From positions 29,764-93,763 of the forward strand of contig MSHE01000005.1 of assembly GCA_001941025.1 (NCBI GenBank): a DNA stretch of 64,000 nt, read 5' to 3'. The notes under the pieces are model-generated. The model did not search any database and was not told the origin of the DNA. It saw nothing but the letters and a program-made list of their open reading frames with translations. This DNA comes from Lachnospiraceae bacterium Zagget3. GTDB taxonomy: Bacteria; Bacillota_A; Clostridia; Lachnospirales; Lachnospiraceae. Within the stretch, counting starts at the first letter, position 1; every line of letters starts with the position of its first letter. Positions 41,442-50,589 of this stretch are shown piece by piece. The translations under genes and the position numbers were made by a program.

Positions 41442-44400
41442 TTATTCCTCTGTCGGTATAAATAACGCTTTCACGAGGTCGCTTGTCTCGGCATAAGAAT
41501 ACGCCTCCCCCGCGTCCCCGTTCTCCAGGCCGATTTTCCCAAGTCTGCCATAACGCGTATCGCGAAACGGCGCCGCGATCTCAATCACACGCGCGATTTC
41601 CTTCATGCGGATCCTGCTCTCTTTATCCACAACGGAATATTCGCACGCCTCCCCCGGAAGAATCTTAAGCGGGTAGGTGTACAATCCCGGCAGGACCTCT
41701 TCAAACGATTCTCTTGTACCATTCGAAAACTGTACATAGAACGCTTCATTCGGTTCTCCCCGGTAGGAAAGGATCCGGATCCCCATCATGAGATAGCGAA
41801 GGCGCATCTCATCCGGATACTCCGAAAAGCACGGAAGATACACTCCGTGGAACAGGTATTCCTGATACAGCCTGCCGGCAAGCTCCTCATAGACTTCCTG
41901 AGGACACATCGCGTACATCGTGAGAAACGCGGCTTTGTAATAGGGATTGGTATCATGCTGTGTCGTCAGCCGTTCATACAAAAACAGGCAGACCGAATCG
42001 TCGAGCGGTGTGTCGTTGATCATAAGCTCCCGGCACAAAACGCTGACATACGCATGGATCAGCTCTTCCGAATCATGATCGTTCTGAATGATCCGAAAGA
42101 TCTGATGGTGCCGCGCGCCCAGATGTCCGGTGAACAGCATCCGGGTCATCAGCTGCTGCGCTTTCTCCAGAACATCTTCTCCCTGTTCCTTGTGCGCCAG
42201 CACAAGCTCCGACATGTCGTCAATGGAACCGGCCATATTTTCGTAGCGTTCTTCCGGATCGATCTGCAGGGACTCCTCTTTTGGCTCCTCACGGATGTCC
42301 TGTTCTTCGGCATCGATCCGCGGCAGGTGGTTGCCCGGAAGCATTTTACTGACGCGGCATTCGTTTCCTGTCACGTACAGCAGGCCGTTCTTTCCTTCAT
42401 ACAAAATAACATAAGGGCTGCGGTACAGATGAATATAGGCCCCTTCACTGGTGATGGGCACACGCTGCATCGAAAGATCCGGCAGGTTCTGCATAACGCG
42501 GACCGCGGAAAATTCCGTCTCGACGATATGCACCTTATAACAGCTCTCGGCCTCGTGTTTGACCTGATCCCACTCGTCCCTTGTCATCATGCGGCGGATT
42601 TCCTCATAAATGATCGCGAGATCATCGTTCATGTGATCTTTCGCGAGTTCACTGATCGCAAAATCCTTCACGATGGAAATGTAATCCTGCCAATCCTCCT
42701 CGAGACGATCCTTATTCCGCACGATATAGGCATAGAGCATCGCCTTTTTTCTGGCCGGAAGCGTACTGCTCATGGAGAAGTACCGGACGACCTCGGCGGG
42801 CAGCTCTCCCTGCGAACGGCTCCAGGACAGCATGTAGGCGTCATAGAGTCCCGCGATCTTTAAATGCTGTTCGACGCCCCTGCGGAACCACGGGAAATAG
42901 ATCTCGCCATAGCGGTTCGTATGGATCAGATAGACACAGATCGAGCGGACAAAACTCTCGTCTCCGAACTTTTTAAAGCACTTGCTTAAGACCCGCAGAT
43001 AATTGCGGTTGAAGTTCTGCTTGCCCTCTGCCATGCCCTGAATCCGAATGGCGATTCCCTGCGTCAACAGATTCTTTTTCGACATCCATCCGATGAGCCG
43101 CGTGTCAAAATCGTCGTTGCTGTTTAAAAACTCAGGGTATTTCTGAAGGATCCGCGCCGCTTCGAGATAGAACAGCGGATCTTTGCTGCCCGATTTCATA
43201 TACTGCCGGATCACCTCATACTTGCGCTGCGGATTTCGCGTCAGGGAATCATCCAACTGCAGCTGGATCCAGTTGAGGATCGGATGCCGGCGATACTTTG
43301 TCTGGACCTCGCCGATCCGCGCGAGCACATCCGCGCGCGTCTCCGCTTCCCCGTCATACAGAAACAACAGGTAGTGATAGAAAGCGGCCAGCGGCGTTTT
43401 CGCGTTGCGCATATTGCTTGGAACGAGATCAATCTGTTCCTTCAGATGATCATAGTCTCTCGCCTTGATATAAAGATAACAAAGGTACAGGTTCAGCCAT
43501 TTGTTTTTCGGATCCTCCTCCACCGCCTGCAGGAGCAGGTCTACCGATTCCAGGATCCACTCGGTTTCTGCCTTCTCCCCGAGTTCATAGGCCAGAAAAC
43601 TGCTTTCCAGGCGGTAGTGCAGATACCGCCTTTTCCACTCCTCGGAGTGTTCCGTGACCAGCTCTCCGCGAATACACTCCAATTCCACTTCCTCTTTCTG
43701 AAATCCGTTGTCCAACGTGATGACCGCGAAATTCCGTCCCTGGTGCATGGCCTCCGGGAGCATCCGAAACGAAAAATCGCTGTGTTTTCCGAAAAAGTCA
43801 TACATCTGCAGCTGATTTTTTCCGAGATCGACAAACGTTTCCGGACAGGAAATGCGAATGTCACAATACCCCCACTCCGATTTTTTGACCAAAATGGAAT
43901 CCAGCATCGGCTGGTCGTTTACATAATAGGTGCGGGAGGTTCCCTCGACCGCAAACGCGCAGCGGCTCTTTTCCCCCGTTGCGATCAAAAACTCTTCCAG
44001 TTCGTGAGAGCTGCATTTAAGCTGTGTGACCGATTTGTACAGGAGTGTGTAATACTCGGTATTCTCGTGAAAAATATTACAAAAATAACGGGAGGAAAAG
44101 ACATCCAGCGCTTCGTCCCAATTCAACTTGCAGAGATTGTAAAAATCGTTTAATGTCTTGATCCTGCCGATGGATGTGGCCAGATAGTGACGCGAGGTCT
44201 GCGCGGAAAAGGGAAAAAGATATTCCCCCGCGCTGCTCGTCACAATGAAAGTGCCGGACTCCGTCTCGTCATCGGTAATGGGCCTTCCGGCAAAGGTAAA
44301 GTGGATTTCCGCGTTCGGAGCATCAAACTCCGGATTCGGGATTTGGATGCTGGGATGCTCACAGGTCACAATCCCGCGGATCGGCTCCCCGTTGCTGCTT

Positions 44401-44531
44401 TTGATATGGAAGGAGCCTCGGTATACCTCGTTCTCGATCACGGGCAGTTCCAGCTCTTCTTCCTCAAGAAGCAGGACCGGGCGGTCATATTCGAATTTTC
44501 CGCGGATGATATCCTGAATCTTCTGTCGCAT
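41442..44531 (-). CDS. Large DUF5717-like protein of unknown function
   Basis: A 1029-residue protein without signal peptide or membrane helices. The N-terminal quarter is beta-rich (RGSFHIKSSNGEPIRGIVTCEHPSIQI-like pattern) and the middle 600 residues are helical with TPR-like spacing (for example KWLNLYLCYLYIKARDYDHLKE). The C-terminus again looks beta-rich. This matches what is annotated as DUF5717 in Lachnospiraceae. It has its own promoter and opens a three-gene unit with an actin/Hsp70-like and a TPR-like protein. No function is assigned. Confidence 0.65.
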   Translation of the reverse strand: MRQKIQDIIRGKFEYDRPVLLLEEEELELPVIENEVYRGSFHIKSSNGEPIRGIVTCEHPSIQIPNPEFDAPNAEIHFTFAGRPITDDETESGTFIVTSSAGEYLFPFSAQTSRHYLATSIGRIKTLNDFYNLCKLNWDEALDVFSSRYFCNIFHENTEYYTLLYKSVTQLKCSSHELEEFLIATGEKSRCAFAVEGTSRTYYVNDQPMLDSILVKKSEWGYCDIRISCPETFVDLGKNQLQMYDFFGKHSDFSFRMLPEAMHQGRNFAVITLDNGFQKEEVELECIRGELVTEHSEEWKRRYLHYRLESSFLAYELGEKAETEWILESVDLLLQAVEEDPKNKWLNLYLCYLYIKARDYDHLKEQIDLVPSNMRNAKTPLAAFYHYLLFLYDGEAETRADVLARIGEVQTKYRRHPILNWIQLQLDDSLTRNPQRKYEVIRQYMKSGSKDPLFYLEAARILQKYPEFLNSNDDFDTRLIGWMSKKNLLTQGIAIRIQGMAEGKQNFNRNYLRVLSKCFKKFGDESFVRSICVYLIHTNRYGEIYFPWFRRGVEQHLKIAGLYDAYMLSWSRSQGELPAEVVRYFSMSSTLPARKKAMLYAYIVRNKDRLEEDWQDYISIVKDFAISELAKDHMNDDLAIIYEEIRRMMTRDEWDQVKHEAESCYKVHIVETEFSAVRVMQNLPDLSMQRVPITSEGAYIHLYRSPYVILYEGKNGLLYVTGNECRVSKMLPGNHLPRIDAEEQDIREEPKEESLQIDPEERYENMAGSIDDMSELVLAHKEQGEDVLEKAQQLMTRMLFTGHLGARHHQIFRIIQNDHDSEELIHAYVSVLCRELMINDTPLDDSVCLFLYERLTTQHDTNPYYKAAFLTMYAMCPQEVYEELAGRLYQEYLFHGVYLPCFSEYPDEMRLRYLMMGIRILSYRGEPNEAFYVQFSNGTRESFEEVLPGLYTYPLKILPGEACEYSVVDKESRIRMKEIARVIEIAAPFRDTRYGRLGKIGLENGDAGEAYSYAETSDLVKALFIPTEE

Positions 44532-44598
44532 ATTTCCCTCTCAAACAGCCGAAATCCGAAGAGAACGGCCCGTGTATCATAAAGGTACACACAAAATT

Positions 44599-44627
44599 AT
44601 TATATACGCTTTTCGCCATTCTTGCAA
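44599..44627 (-). promoter_or_regulatory. Candidate sigma-A promoter of the DUF5717-like unit
   Basis: Minus strand: TTGCAA (44627-44622), 17-nt spacer, perfect TATAAT (44604-44599), about 68 nt upstream of the ATG at 44531. Confidence 0.75.
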
Positions 44628-44672
44628 TCTGGAATTGCACGCTTTTACGCAAAGAATTGCCCGCCTGCACAC

Positions 44673-44712
44673 AAAAAAAGTCCGGTATGACGCATCGTGC
44701 GCATACCGGACT
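44673..44712 (-). terminator. Terminator of the E/K-rich lipoprotein gene
   Basis: Perfect 11-bp inverted repeat (44679-44689 and 44702-44712, AGTCCGGTATG/CATACCGGACT) followed on the minus strand by seven T residues. A T run on the other side (44715-44721) means it could also work on the plus strand. Confidence 0.88.
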
Positions 44713-44754
44713 CTCTTTTTTAGATCAATTGGATCGACCAGAGTCAGATTCGAA

Positions 44755-45189
44755 TTACTGGGCAGAGTTAGCAGCCTTCGCAGCATCTTCTTCTGCTTTC
44801 TCTTCATCCGCGTTGGCCTTCTCTTCTTCCTTCTCTTCCTTCTCTTCAGCCTTCTCTTCGGTCTTCTCTTCCTTTTCTTCAGCCTTCTCTTCGGTCGTCG
44901 CTTCTTTCGCTTCTTCCTTCGCTTCGGCATCGGTCTTGCCTTTTTCCTCGTCTTCCTCTGCCTTAGCTTCCTCTTTCTCTTCCTTCTCTTCGGCCTTCTC
45001 TTCTTCTTTGGCTTCTTTCTCTTCGGCCTTTTCTTCGGTCTCAGCTTCTTTCTCTTCTTCCTTGGTCTCTTTCTCTTCTTCTTTCTCTTCCTGCTTCACC
45101 TCTTTGTCAGAGTTGTTGCAGCCAGCGACCGTTACCATGCCTGCGCCAAGCGCGAAACAAAGTGCCAAGATAGCAATTCTCTTCTTCAT
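44755..45189 (-). CDS. Lipoprotein with a long Glu/Lys-rich helical stalk
   Basis: A 144-residue protein. A lipoprotein signal peptide ends VAGC (lipid on C24). Nearly all that follows, about residues 30-135, is Glu, Lys and Ala in short alternating blocks such as EEKEEKEEEK, with no hydrophobic core positions. This composition fits a stable single alpha-helix rather than a coiled coil. The gene has its own promoter and terminator and sits alone between the trp genes and the DUF5717-like unit. No enzymatic domain is present; a wall spacer or cation-binding surface protein is possible but unproven. Confidence 0.75.
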   Translation of the reverse strand: MKKRIAILALCFALGAGMVTVAGCNNSDKEVKQEEKEEEKETKEEEKEAETEEKAEEKEAKEEEKAEEKEEKEEAKAEEDEEKGKTDAEAKEEAKEATTEEKAEEKEEKTEEKAEEKEEKEEEKANADEEKAEEDAAKAANSAQ

Positions 45190-45251
45190 GTGATTTTACC
45201 TCCTGATTAAATTGAATTTTTGGAAACGCATTTTCGTTTTTCAACAAACGT

Positions 45252-45280
45252 ATTTTACTCCCATACAAACCTCATATCAA
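45252..45280 (-). promoter_or_regulatory. Candidate sigma-A promoter of the E/K-rich lipoprotein
   Basis: Minus strand: TTGATA (45280-45275), 17-nt spacer, TAAAAT (45257-45252), about 62 nt upstream of the ATG. It lies between the end of trpD and the lipoprotein gene. Confidence 0.68.
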
Positions 45281-45348
45281 GAGAAAATACAATCTTTTTG
45301 TATCATTTTTGTATCTTTTTTTATGCCCCAAAAAAGTACAATATCTTG

Positions 45349-46368
45349 TTAGTTGGATAAATTGATCACTTTATTTAGTGTTTGCTCCGCCTCGCCATTG
45401 TCGATCAGCTTCGCGGCGAGCGCGATGCCGTCCCCGATCGAGTCCGTTTTTCCCCCGATGTAGAGAGCCGCTCCGGCATTCAGCAAAACCGCGTTTCGTT
45501 TTGTGCCGCGCTCCTCCCCACTGAGAACCGCCCGCGTGATCCGCGCGTTCTCCTGTGCCGTGCCGCCAACCAGGTCTTCCAAACTGCCGGATACCAGGCC
45601 GAAATCTTCGGGACAGATGTCGCAGGTTTGATATTCTCCGTTTTGAAATTCGCAGACCAATGTCGGCCCGCAGGCGGAGATCTCATCGAGCCTCTCCCGT
45701 CCATAGACGACCAAGCCCCGCTCTACGCCGAGGTCAGCAAGCACCCGCGCCAGCGGTTCCACAAGGGACGCGTCGTAGACGCCCAAAAGCTGCCGTTTCG
45801 GATGCGCCGGGTTCGTCAACGGTCCGAGGATATTAAACACCGTGCGGATGCCGAGCTCTTTCCGGATCGCGCCGACATACTTCATGGACGTGTGATACTT
45901 CTGTGCAAAGAAGAAACAAAAGCCGGCCTCATCCAACAGCGCCATACATTGCTCCGGCTCCAGATCGATGTTGATTCCCAATGCCTCCAGACAGTCGGCC
46001 GCGCCGGATTTGGAGGAGGCCGCCCGGTTTCCGTGTTTCGCGACCATCATCCCGCCTGCCGCCGCGACGAACGCGGAGGTCGTGGAGATATTAAAACTCA
46101 TCGAGCCGTCGCCTCCGGTCCCGACAATCTCAAACAGATCCCGCCCGCCGACCTCTACGGGAATCGCGTGCTCCCGCATGGCAGCCGCGCATCCGGCGAT
46201 CTCATCGGTCGTCTCTGCCTTCGTGCTCTTGGTGGAAAGCGCAGCGAGGAACGCCGCGTTCTGGGTCTGGGTCGTCTCCCCGCTCATGATCTCGTTCATG
46301 ACGGCATGCGCTTCTTCGTAAGTGAGATCCTGTTTGTCGACAATCTTGCAAATGGCTTCTTTGATCAT
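45349..46368 (-). CDS. trpD: Anthranilate phosphoribosyltransferase
   Basis: A 339-residue enzyme that moves phosphoribose from PRPP to anthranilate. The family loop [21 protein letters not shown] near residues 80-100 and [21 protein letters not shown] near 108-128 are clear, as is [13 protein letters not shown]. It is the last gene of the trp series, 36 bp after trpA, rather than between trpG and trpC where it usually lies. Confidence 0.95.
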   Translation of the reverse strand: MIKEAICKIVDKQDLTYEEAHAVMNEIMSGETTQTQNAAFLAALSTKSTKAETTDEIAGCAAAMREHAIPVEVGGRDLFEIVGTGGDGSMSFNISTTSAFVAAAGGMMVAKHGNRAASSKSGAADCLEALGINIDLEPEQCMALLDEAGFCFFFAQKYHTSMKYVGAIRKELGIRTVFNILGPLTNPAHPKRQLLGVYDASLVEPLARVLADLGVERGLVVYGRERLDEISACGPTLVCEFQNGEYQTCDICPEDFGLVSGSLEDLVGGTAQENARITRAVLSGEERGTKRNAVLLNAGAALYIGGKTDSIGDGIALAAKLIDNGEAEQTLNKVINLSN

Positions 46369-46404
46369 ACGGCAATCCCTTTCCTTACTCGTTATGGCAG
46401 GCGC

Positions 46405-47190
46405 TTAAAACTGAGTTTTGAAGTCCTGTACATAGTTCTGCGCTATATCAAGGTTGTAGCCCGTGGACTCCATGAGGTTAATAAAGTGAGATCCCACGAT
46501 CGCGCCGTCGATCAAGTCCCGCATCGGCGCGACATCCTTCGGGGAGGTGATCCCGAAACCCATCATGACGGGAATCGGGGACTGGCGTTTGACCTCCGCG
46601 AGGTAAGAAAGGATCTCCCGGTGATACTGTCCACTCTGCCCGGTCACGCCCATGGCGGAGACACAGTACACAAAGCCGCGTGCCCCGTCAAGGATCTGCG
46701 GAATCCGATCGGCGGACACCGGCGCGACAAGTTCGATCAGAATCGTCTCCTCCCGTCCGGCAAGCGCCGCCCGGAGCGTATCCTGTTCTTCCAGGGGCAG
46801 ATCCGGCACGATCAGTCCGTCCACGCCGACTTCGGCGCAGGTCTCGACAAAGGCTTCCACTCCATAACGCACGATCGGGTTGTAATACATCATAAAGACG
46901 ATCGGCATCCGGACCCCTTCACCACGCACTCTTCGGACAAGTTCAAACGTACTGCGCAGGGTGGTGCCTTTCTGAATGGAACGGTAGGACGCGTCCTGTA
47001 TGACGGGTCCGTCTGCCACGGGGTCCGAAAACGGCACCCCGAGTTCCAAAATATCCAGACCGGCCCGTTCCAGCGCTTTGACGAGTTCCGCGCAGCGGTC
47101 CATATCGGGAAGCCCCGCCGTGATATAGGTGAGAAACGCTTTTTCTTCTCTCTCTTTTAACTGATCCAGTTTTTCTTCGATCCGGTTCAT
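46405..47190 (-). CDS. trpA: Tryptophan synthase alpha subunit
   Basis: A 261-residue TIM barrel cleaving indole-glycerol phosphate to indole and glyceraldehyde 3-phosphate. The catalytic residues are in LELGVPFSDPVADGPVIQ (Glu and Asp) near residues 46-65, and GFGITSPKDV forms part of the phosphate site. It follows trpB by 9 bp with AGGAGG before its start. Confidence 0.96.
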   Translation of the reverse strand: MNRIEEKLDQLKEREEKAFLTYITAGLPDMDRCAELVKALERAGLDILELGVPFSDPVADGPVIQDASYRSIQKGTTLRSTFELVRRVRGEGVRMPIVFMMYYNPIVRYGVEAFVETCAEVGVDGLIVPDLPLEEQDTLRAALAGREETILIELVAPVSADRIPQILDGARGFVYCVSAMGVTGQSGQYHREILSYLAEVKRQSPIPVMMGFGITSPKDVAPMRDLIDGAIVGSHFINLMESTGYNLDIAQNYVQDFKTQF

Positions 47191-47199
47191 GCGCCCCTC

Positions 47200-48390
47200 C
47201 TAATTCAGATATCCCTTTCCGGCCAGATAGTCGGCAATCGTGTTGACATCCTTATCCCCTCTGCCGGACAGGCAGATGATCATGGACTGCTCCATGGTCA
47301 TCTCTTCCGCCTTCTTAAACGCGTAGGCCATGGCATGCGCGCTCTCGATGGCCGGAATAATCCCTTCCATTTCCGTCAGTTCCATCAGCGCGTTCATCGC
47401 CTCCTCATCCGTTATGGGCACATACAACGCCCTCCCGCTGTCATGCAGATAGGCGTGCTCCGGTCCGACGCCCGGATAATCCAGGCCCGCCGAAATGGAA
47501 TGCGCCAGTTGGATGTTGCCGTCGTCATCCTGCAGCAGATAGGACCGGGTCCCGTGCAGAACGCCCGGGATCCCTTTTGCCATGGACGCGGCGTGTTCCA
47601 TCGTGTGAAGGCCTTTCCCGGCCGCCTCCACACCGATCAGTTCCACGTCCGGTTCGTCGATAAACTCCGCGAACATTCCGATCGCGTTGGAGCCGCCGCC
47701 CAGGCAGGCCATGACGACATCCGGCAGCTTTCCTTCCGCTTCCAGATGCTGTCGCTTTGCCTCGCGGCTGATGGCTGACTGGAATTCCTTGACCATCTTG
47801 GGATAGGGATAGGGTCCGATCGCGGATCCGATGATGTAAAACGTATCCTCCGCGGTCCGGGCCCATGTGCGGATCGCCTCGTTTGTCGCGTCTTTTAACG
47901 TGTTGCTCCCGGACTCGACCGAGACGACTTCCGCGCCGAGCATCTCCATGCGCATCACATTGAGCGCCTGCCGCTTCACGTCCTCCTCGCCCATATAGAC
48001 GGTACACTCCATGCCAAAGAGCGCCGCGCCGGTCGCCGCCGCGACCCCGTGCTGCCCCGCGCCGGTCTCCGCGATCACTTTCGTCTTGCCCATGCGCCGC
48101 GCGAGCAGGATCTGCCCCATCACGTTATTGATCTTGTGCGCTCCCGTATGGTTTAAATCTTCCCGCTTTAAATAGATCTTCGTGCCGTATTTTTCGCTCA
48201 ACCGCCTCGCGTAATACAGCGGTGTCTCACGCCCGACATACTGCTTTAAATAGTAGGCGTACTCCTCCTGAAACGCGGGATCGCGGATCGCCTCCTCAAA
48301 GGCCGCGTCGATCTGCGCGAGCGGGTTCATCAGAGATTCCGCCACGTACTGTCCGCCGTATTCGCCGTAATATGCCTTCTCGTTTTTCAT
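47200..48390 (-). CDS. trpB: Tryptophan synthase beta subunit
   Basis: A 396-residue PLP enzyme joining indole and serine. The PLP lysine is in [12 protein letters not shown] near residue 82, the phosphate loop [10 protein letters not shown] near 227-236, and [11 protein letters not shown] near 104-114. The start at 48390 overlaps the trpF stop (ATGA); the long extension of the open frame upstream lies over trpF and is not translated as part of TrpB. Length is standard. Confidence 0.97.
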   Translation of the reverse strand: MKNEKAYYGEYGGQYVAESLMNPLAQIDAAFEEAIRDPAFQEEYAYYLKQYVGRETPLYYARRLSEKYGTKIYLKREDLNHTGAHKINNVMGQILLARRMGKTKVIAETGAGQHGVAAATGAALFGMECTVYMGEEDVKRQALNVMRMEMLGAEVVSVESGSNTLKDATNEAIRTWARTAEDTFYIIGSAIGPYPYPKMVKEFQSAISREAKRQHLEAEGKLPDVVMACLGGGSNAIGMFAEFIDEPDVELIGVEAAGKGLHTMEHAASMAKGIPGVLHGTRSYLLQDDDGNIQLAHSISAGLDYPGVGPEHAYLHDSGRALYVPITDEEAMNALMELTEMEGIIPAIESAHAMAYAFKKAEEMTMEQSMIICLSGRGDKDVNTIADYLAGKGYLN

Positions 48391-49181
48391 GCCTCTCTCA
48401 CCTTTCGCACAAACTCCATAACCCGATCCGGGTCCTTCCTGCCGCGCCGCGCTCCGGCGGCACCTGTTGTCCCGTCCGTTTTCCGTTCTTCTCCAACAGC
48501 GTCTGCTACGCCGTCCGCAGTCCATTCCACGCCGGCGGCGTCTGCCGCTTCGTCCGCAGTCCATTCTACACCGCTGCTGACATCCACCACGTCCGGCGCG
48601 AACAGCCGGATGCCCTCGTTCACATTTTCGGGAGTCAGCCCGCCGGCCAGGATAAAACGTTTGCCACCGGTCCGCCGCCGGATTTCTTCCCGCAGCTGCT
48701 CCGGCCGTTCGCCGGCAACCGGATCCACAGCAGGCTCCTCCGCGTGGCGCGCTTCCGCATCCGCATTCTCCCAGCCGAAAGACTTTCCACCACCGTATTC
48801 GGCACTGTCGATCAGATATCCGGCGATTTTCGGATGAAGCAAAATCGTTTCCAGTTGGGCACGGTCGGATAAGTTCACTGCCTGCCAGACCGGGATCCGG
48901 ACCGCGTTAAGCAGGTCCGGCGGAATTTCTCCGTGAATCTGAATCACAGAAAAGCCAAGCGCCTCCATTCGGGCGATCCTCTCCGCGTCGGGGCTGACAC
49001 AGACTGCCACCGATGTGATCGCCGGATCCAAAGAGGCAAGCAGGTGTTCCGCCTCCTTCTCGTCGATCCGGCGTTTGCTCTTTTCATAAAACACAAAACC
49101 GGCATAGTCCGCGCCGGCCGCGTTGACAGCCTCCACATCCGCCAGAGTGGTAAGGCCGCAGATCTTCACTTCTACCGCCAT
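48387..49181 (-). CDS. trpF: Phosphoribosylanthranilate isomerase with repeat-bearing insertions
   Basis: A 264-residue TrpF, against about 200-220 usual. Core motifs are [27 protein letters not shown] at the N-terminus (catalytic Cys), IQIHGE, and [12 protein letters not shown] with [10 protein letters not shown] (Asp) near residues 180-200. Two additions are seen: an Ala/Glu-rich stretch at about 135-165 between strands 6 and 7, and at about 204-240 a 13-residue tandem duplication followed by a charged stretch, before the final helix [13 protein letters not shown]. Catalytic residues are intact. Confidence 0.9.
   Translation of the reverse strand: MAVEVKICGLTTLADVEAVNAAGADYAGFVFYEKSKRRIDEKEAEHLLASLDPAITSVAVCVSPDAERIARMEALGFSVIQIHGEIPPDLLNAVRIPVWQAVNLSDRAQLETILLHPKIAGYLIDSAEYGGGKSFGWENADAEARHAEEPAVDPVAGERPEQLREEIRRRTGGKRFILAGGLTPENVNEGIRLFAPDVVDVSSGVEWTADEAADAAGVEWTADGVADAVGEERKTDGTTGAAGARRGRKDPDRVMEFVRKVREA
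48495..48572. repeat. 39-bp tandem duplication inside trpF
   Basis: Two 39-bp units (48495-48533 and 48534-48572), sharing a block around GTCCGCAGTCCATTC, encode two 13-residue copies starting GVEWTAD. They lie in frame between the last strand and last helix of TrpF. Confidence 0.85.
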
Positions 49182-49231
49182 CGCTTTCCTCTTTCCGTGC
49201 GCAGCGACAACCCTTTCGCAGAGGGCTCTTC

Positions 49232-50029
49232 TTACGCGCTGCCGATACGCCTGTCATAAATTTCTTTCCAGTGAAGCGCGAGATCCCGTGGATTCTCCGA
49301 TTCCATAAAGGCTCTTCCAATCAAAAGGGCATCCACTTCGCATTCGGCCAGAAATTCGATGTCCTCATCGGATACGATCCCGCTCTCCGCGACGAACACG
49401 CGGTCCTCCGGCACCATGGCCGAGAGGGTCTTTGTCGTCTCCAGACGGATCGTAAAGTCAGTCAGATCCCGGTTGTTGACGCCGCAAATCTCTGCGCCGC
49501 AGTTTAACGCGCGATCCATCTCCGTCTCGTTGTGGGCTTCAAAGAGCGCTGCAAGGCCAAGCTCTGTTGCCAACTGATAAAAATCTTTTAACTGCGCGTC
49601 ATCGAGGATCGCCGCGATCAAAAGGATCGCGTTGGCACCGATCGCCTTCGCCTCGTAGAACTGATACGGATCGATCATAAAGTCTTTCCGCAGGATCGGA
49701 AGCGGTGTACGGCTTCGGATCTCCACGAGATCGTCCGCCTTCCCGAGGAAGTGATCCTCCTCCGTCAGACACGAGATCGCGTCCACGGCGTCGTTGTATT
49801 CCTCGATCCGCTCCGCGATGTCGATCCGGCTCTCGATCTTTCCGAGACTCGGGGATGCTTTCTTACACTCCCCTATGATCGAAATACCCGGCTTCCCGAG
49901 CGCCTCACGAAAGCTTGGCGCGGGGCCGTCATATGCCTCCGCTTTCCTGCGCATCTCCTCCGGGCTGACCTTTGCCTTGTGCTCCACCAGGCGGATTTTT
50001 TTGTCTTCTACAATTTGATCAAGAATCAT
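49232..50029 (-). CDS. trpC: Indole-3-glycerol-phosphate synthase
   Basis: A 265-residue TIM-barrel enzyme closing the indole ring. The catalytic and substrate-binding residues lie in GECKKASPSLGKI (Lys, near residue 57), PILRKDFMIDPYQFYEAKAIGANAILLI and NNRDLTDF; VAESGIVSDEDI forms the phosphate end. The ATG at 50029 overlaps the trpG stop (ATGA). An in-frame extension upstream lies within trpG and is rejected. Confidence 0.96.
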   Translation of the reverse strand: MILDQIVEDKKIRLVEHKAKVSPEEMRRKAEAYDGPAPSFREALGKPGISIIGECKKASPSLGKIESRIDIAERIEEYNDAVDAISCLTEEDHFLGKADDLVEIRSRTPLPILRKDFMIDPYQFYEAKAIGANAILLIAAILDDAQLKDFYQLATELGLAALFEAHNETEMDRALNCGAEICGVNNRDLTDFTIRLETTKTLSAMVPEDRVFVAESGIVSDEDIEFLAECEVDALLIGRAFMESENPRDLALHWKEIYDRRIGSA

Positions 50030-50589
50030 ACTTTCAAAAAGTTCTCCAGGATTTTTTTGCCGTGTTCCGTATAGATTGACTCCGGGTGAAACTGCATCCC
50101 GAACACCGGCCACTCCCTGTGCCGCATAGCCATGATCTCTCCGTCATCTGTCTCCGCCTGGATCTCCAGACAATCCGGCAGGTCTTCCCTCTGCACCGCG
50201 AGCGAGTGATACCGCGCCACCCAAAGCGGTGTGGGGACCCCTTCAAAGATCCCGGTGCCCGCATGCCGGATCTGGGAGCGCTTCCCGTGACACAGAACCT
50301 TGGCATAGGATACCGTTCCTCCGAACGCGGTCCCGATGCTCTGATGCCCCAGGCAGATCCCCAGGATCGGCACTTTGTCGTAAAACGCGCGCACCGCCTC
50401 CACACAGACGCCCGCGTCCGCAGGGCCCTTCGGCCCTGGGGACAGCACGATGCGCTCCGGGCGCATCGAGGCGATCTCCTCCACGGTGACCGCGTCGTTT
50501 CGCACGACTTCGATATCCTCCGTAAAGATACCCATATATTGATAGAGATTGTAGGTAAAGGAATCGTAATTGTCGATCAGCAGGATCAT
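50026..50589 (-). CDS. trpG: Anthranilate synthase glutamine amidotransferase subunit
   Basis: A 187-residue class I amidotransferase supplying ammonia to TrpE. The nucleophile is in GICLGHQSIG near residue 79, and the His-Glu pair in FGMQFHPESIYTEHG near residue 168. It overlaps trpE and trpC by ATGA at both ends, so these three are translationally coupled. A PabA role in folate synthesis is possible as well, as in many bacteria. Confidence 0.95.
   Translation of the reverse strand: MILLIDNYDSFTYNLYQYMGIFTEDIEVVRNDAVTVEEIASMRPERIVLSPGPKGPADAGVCVEAVRAFYDKVPILGICLGHQSIGTAFGGTVSYAKVLCHGKRSQIRHAGTGIFEGVPTPLWVARYHSLAVQREDLPDCLEIQAETDDGEIMAMRHREWPVFGMQFHPESIYTEHGKKILENFLKV

Noticed and set aside
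44577..45210. Long Ser/Phe-rich and Arg/Lys-rich open frames over the E/K lipoprotein
   Set aside because: They are by-products of the GAA/AAG/GAG repeat codons read in other frames or on the other strand; only the lipoprotein frame has a signal peptide and ribosome-binding site.
48391..48564. Arg-rich N-terminal extension of trpB
   Set aside because: It lies in another frame over the trpF repeat region; the TrpB start at 48390 overlaps the trpF stop and gives the standard 396 residues.
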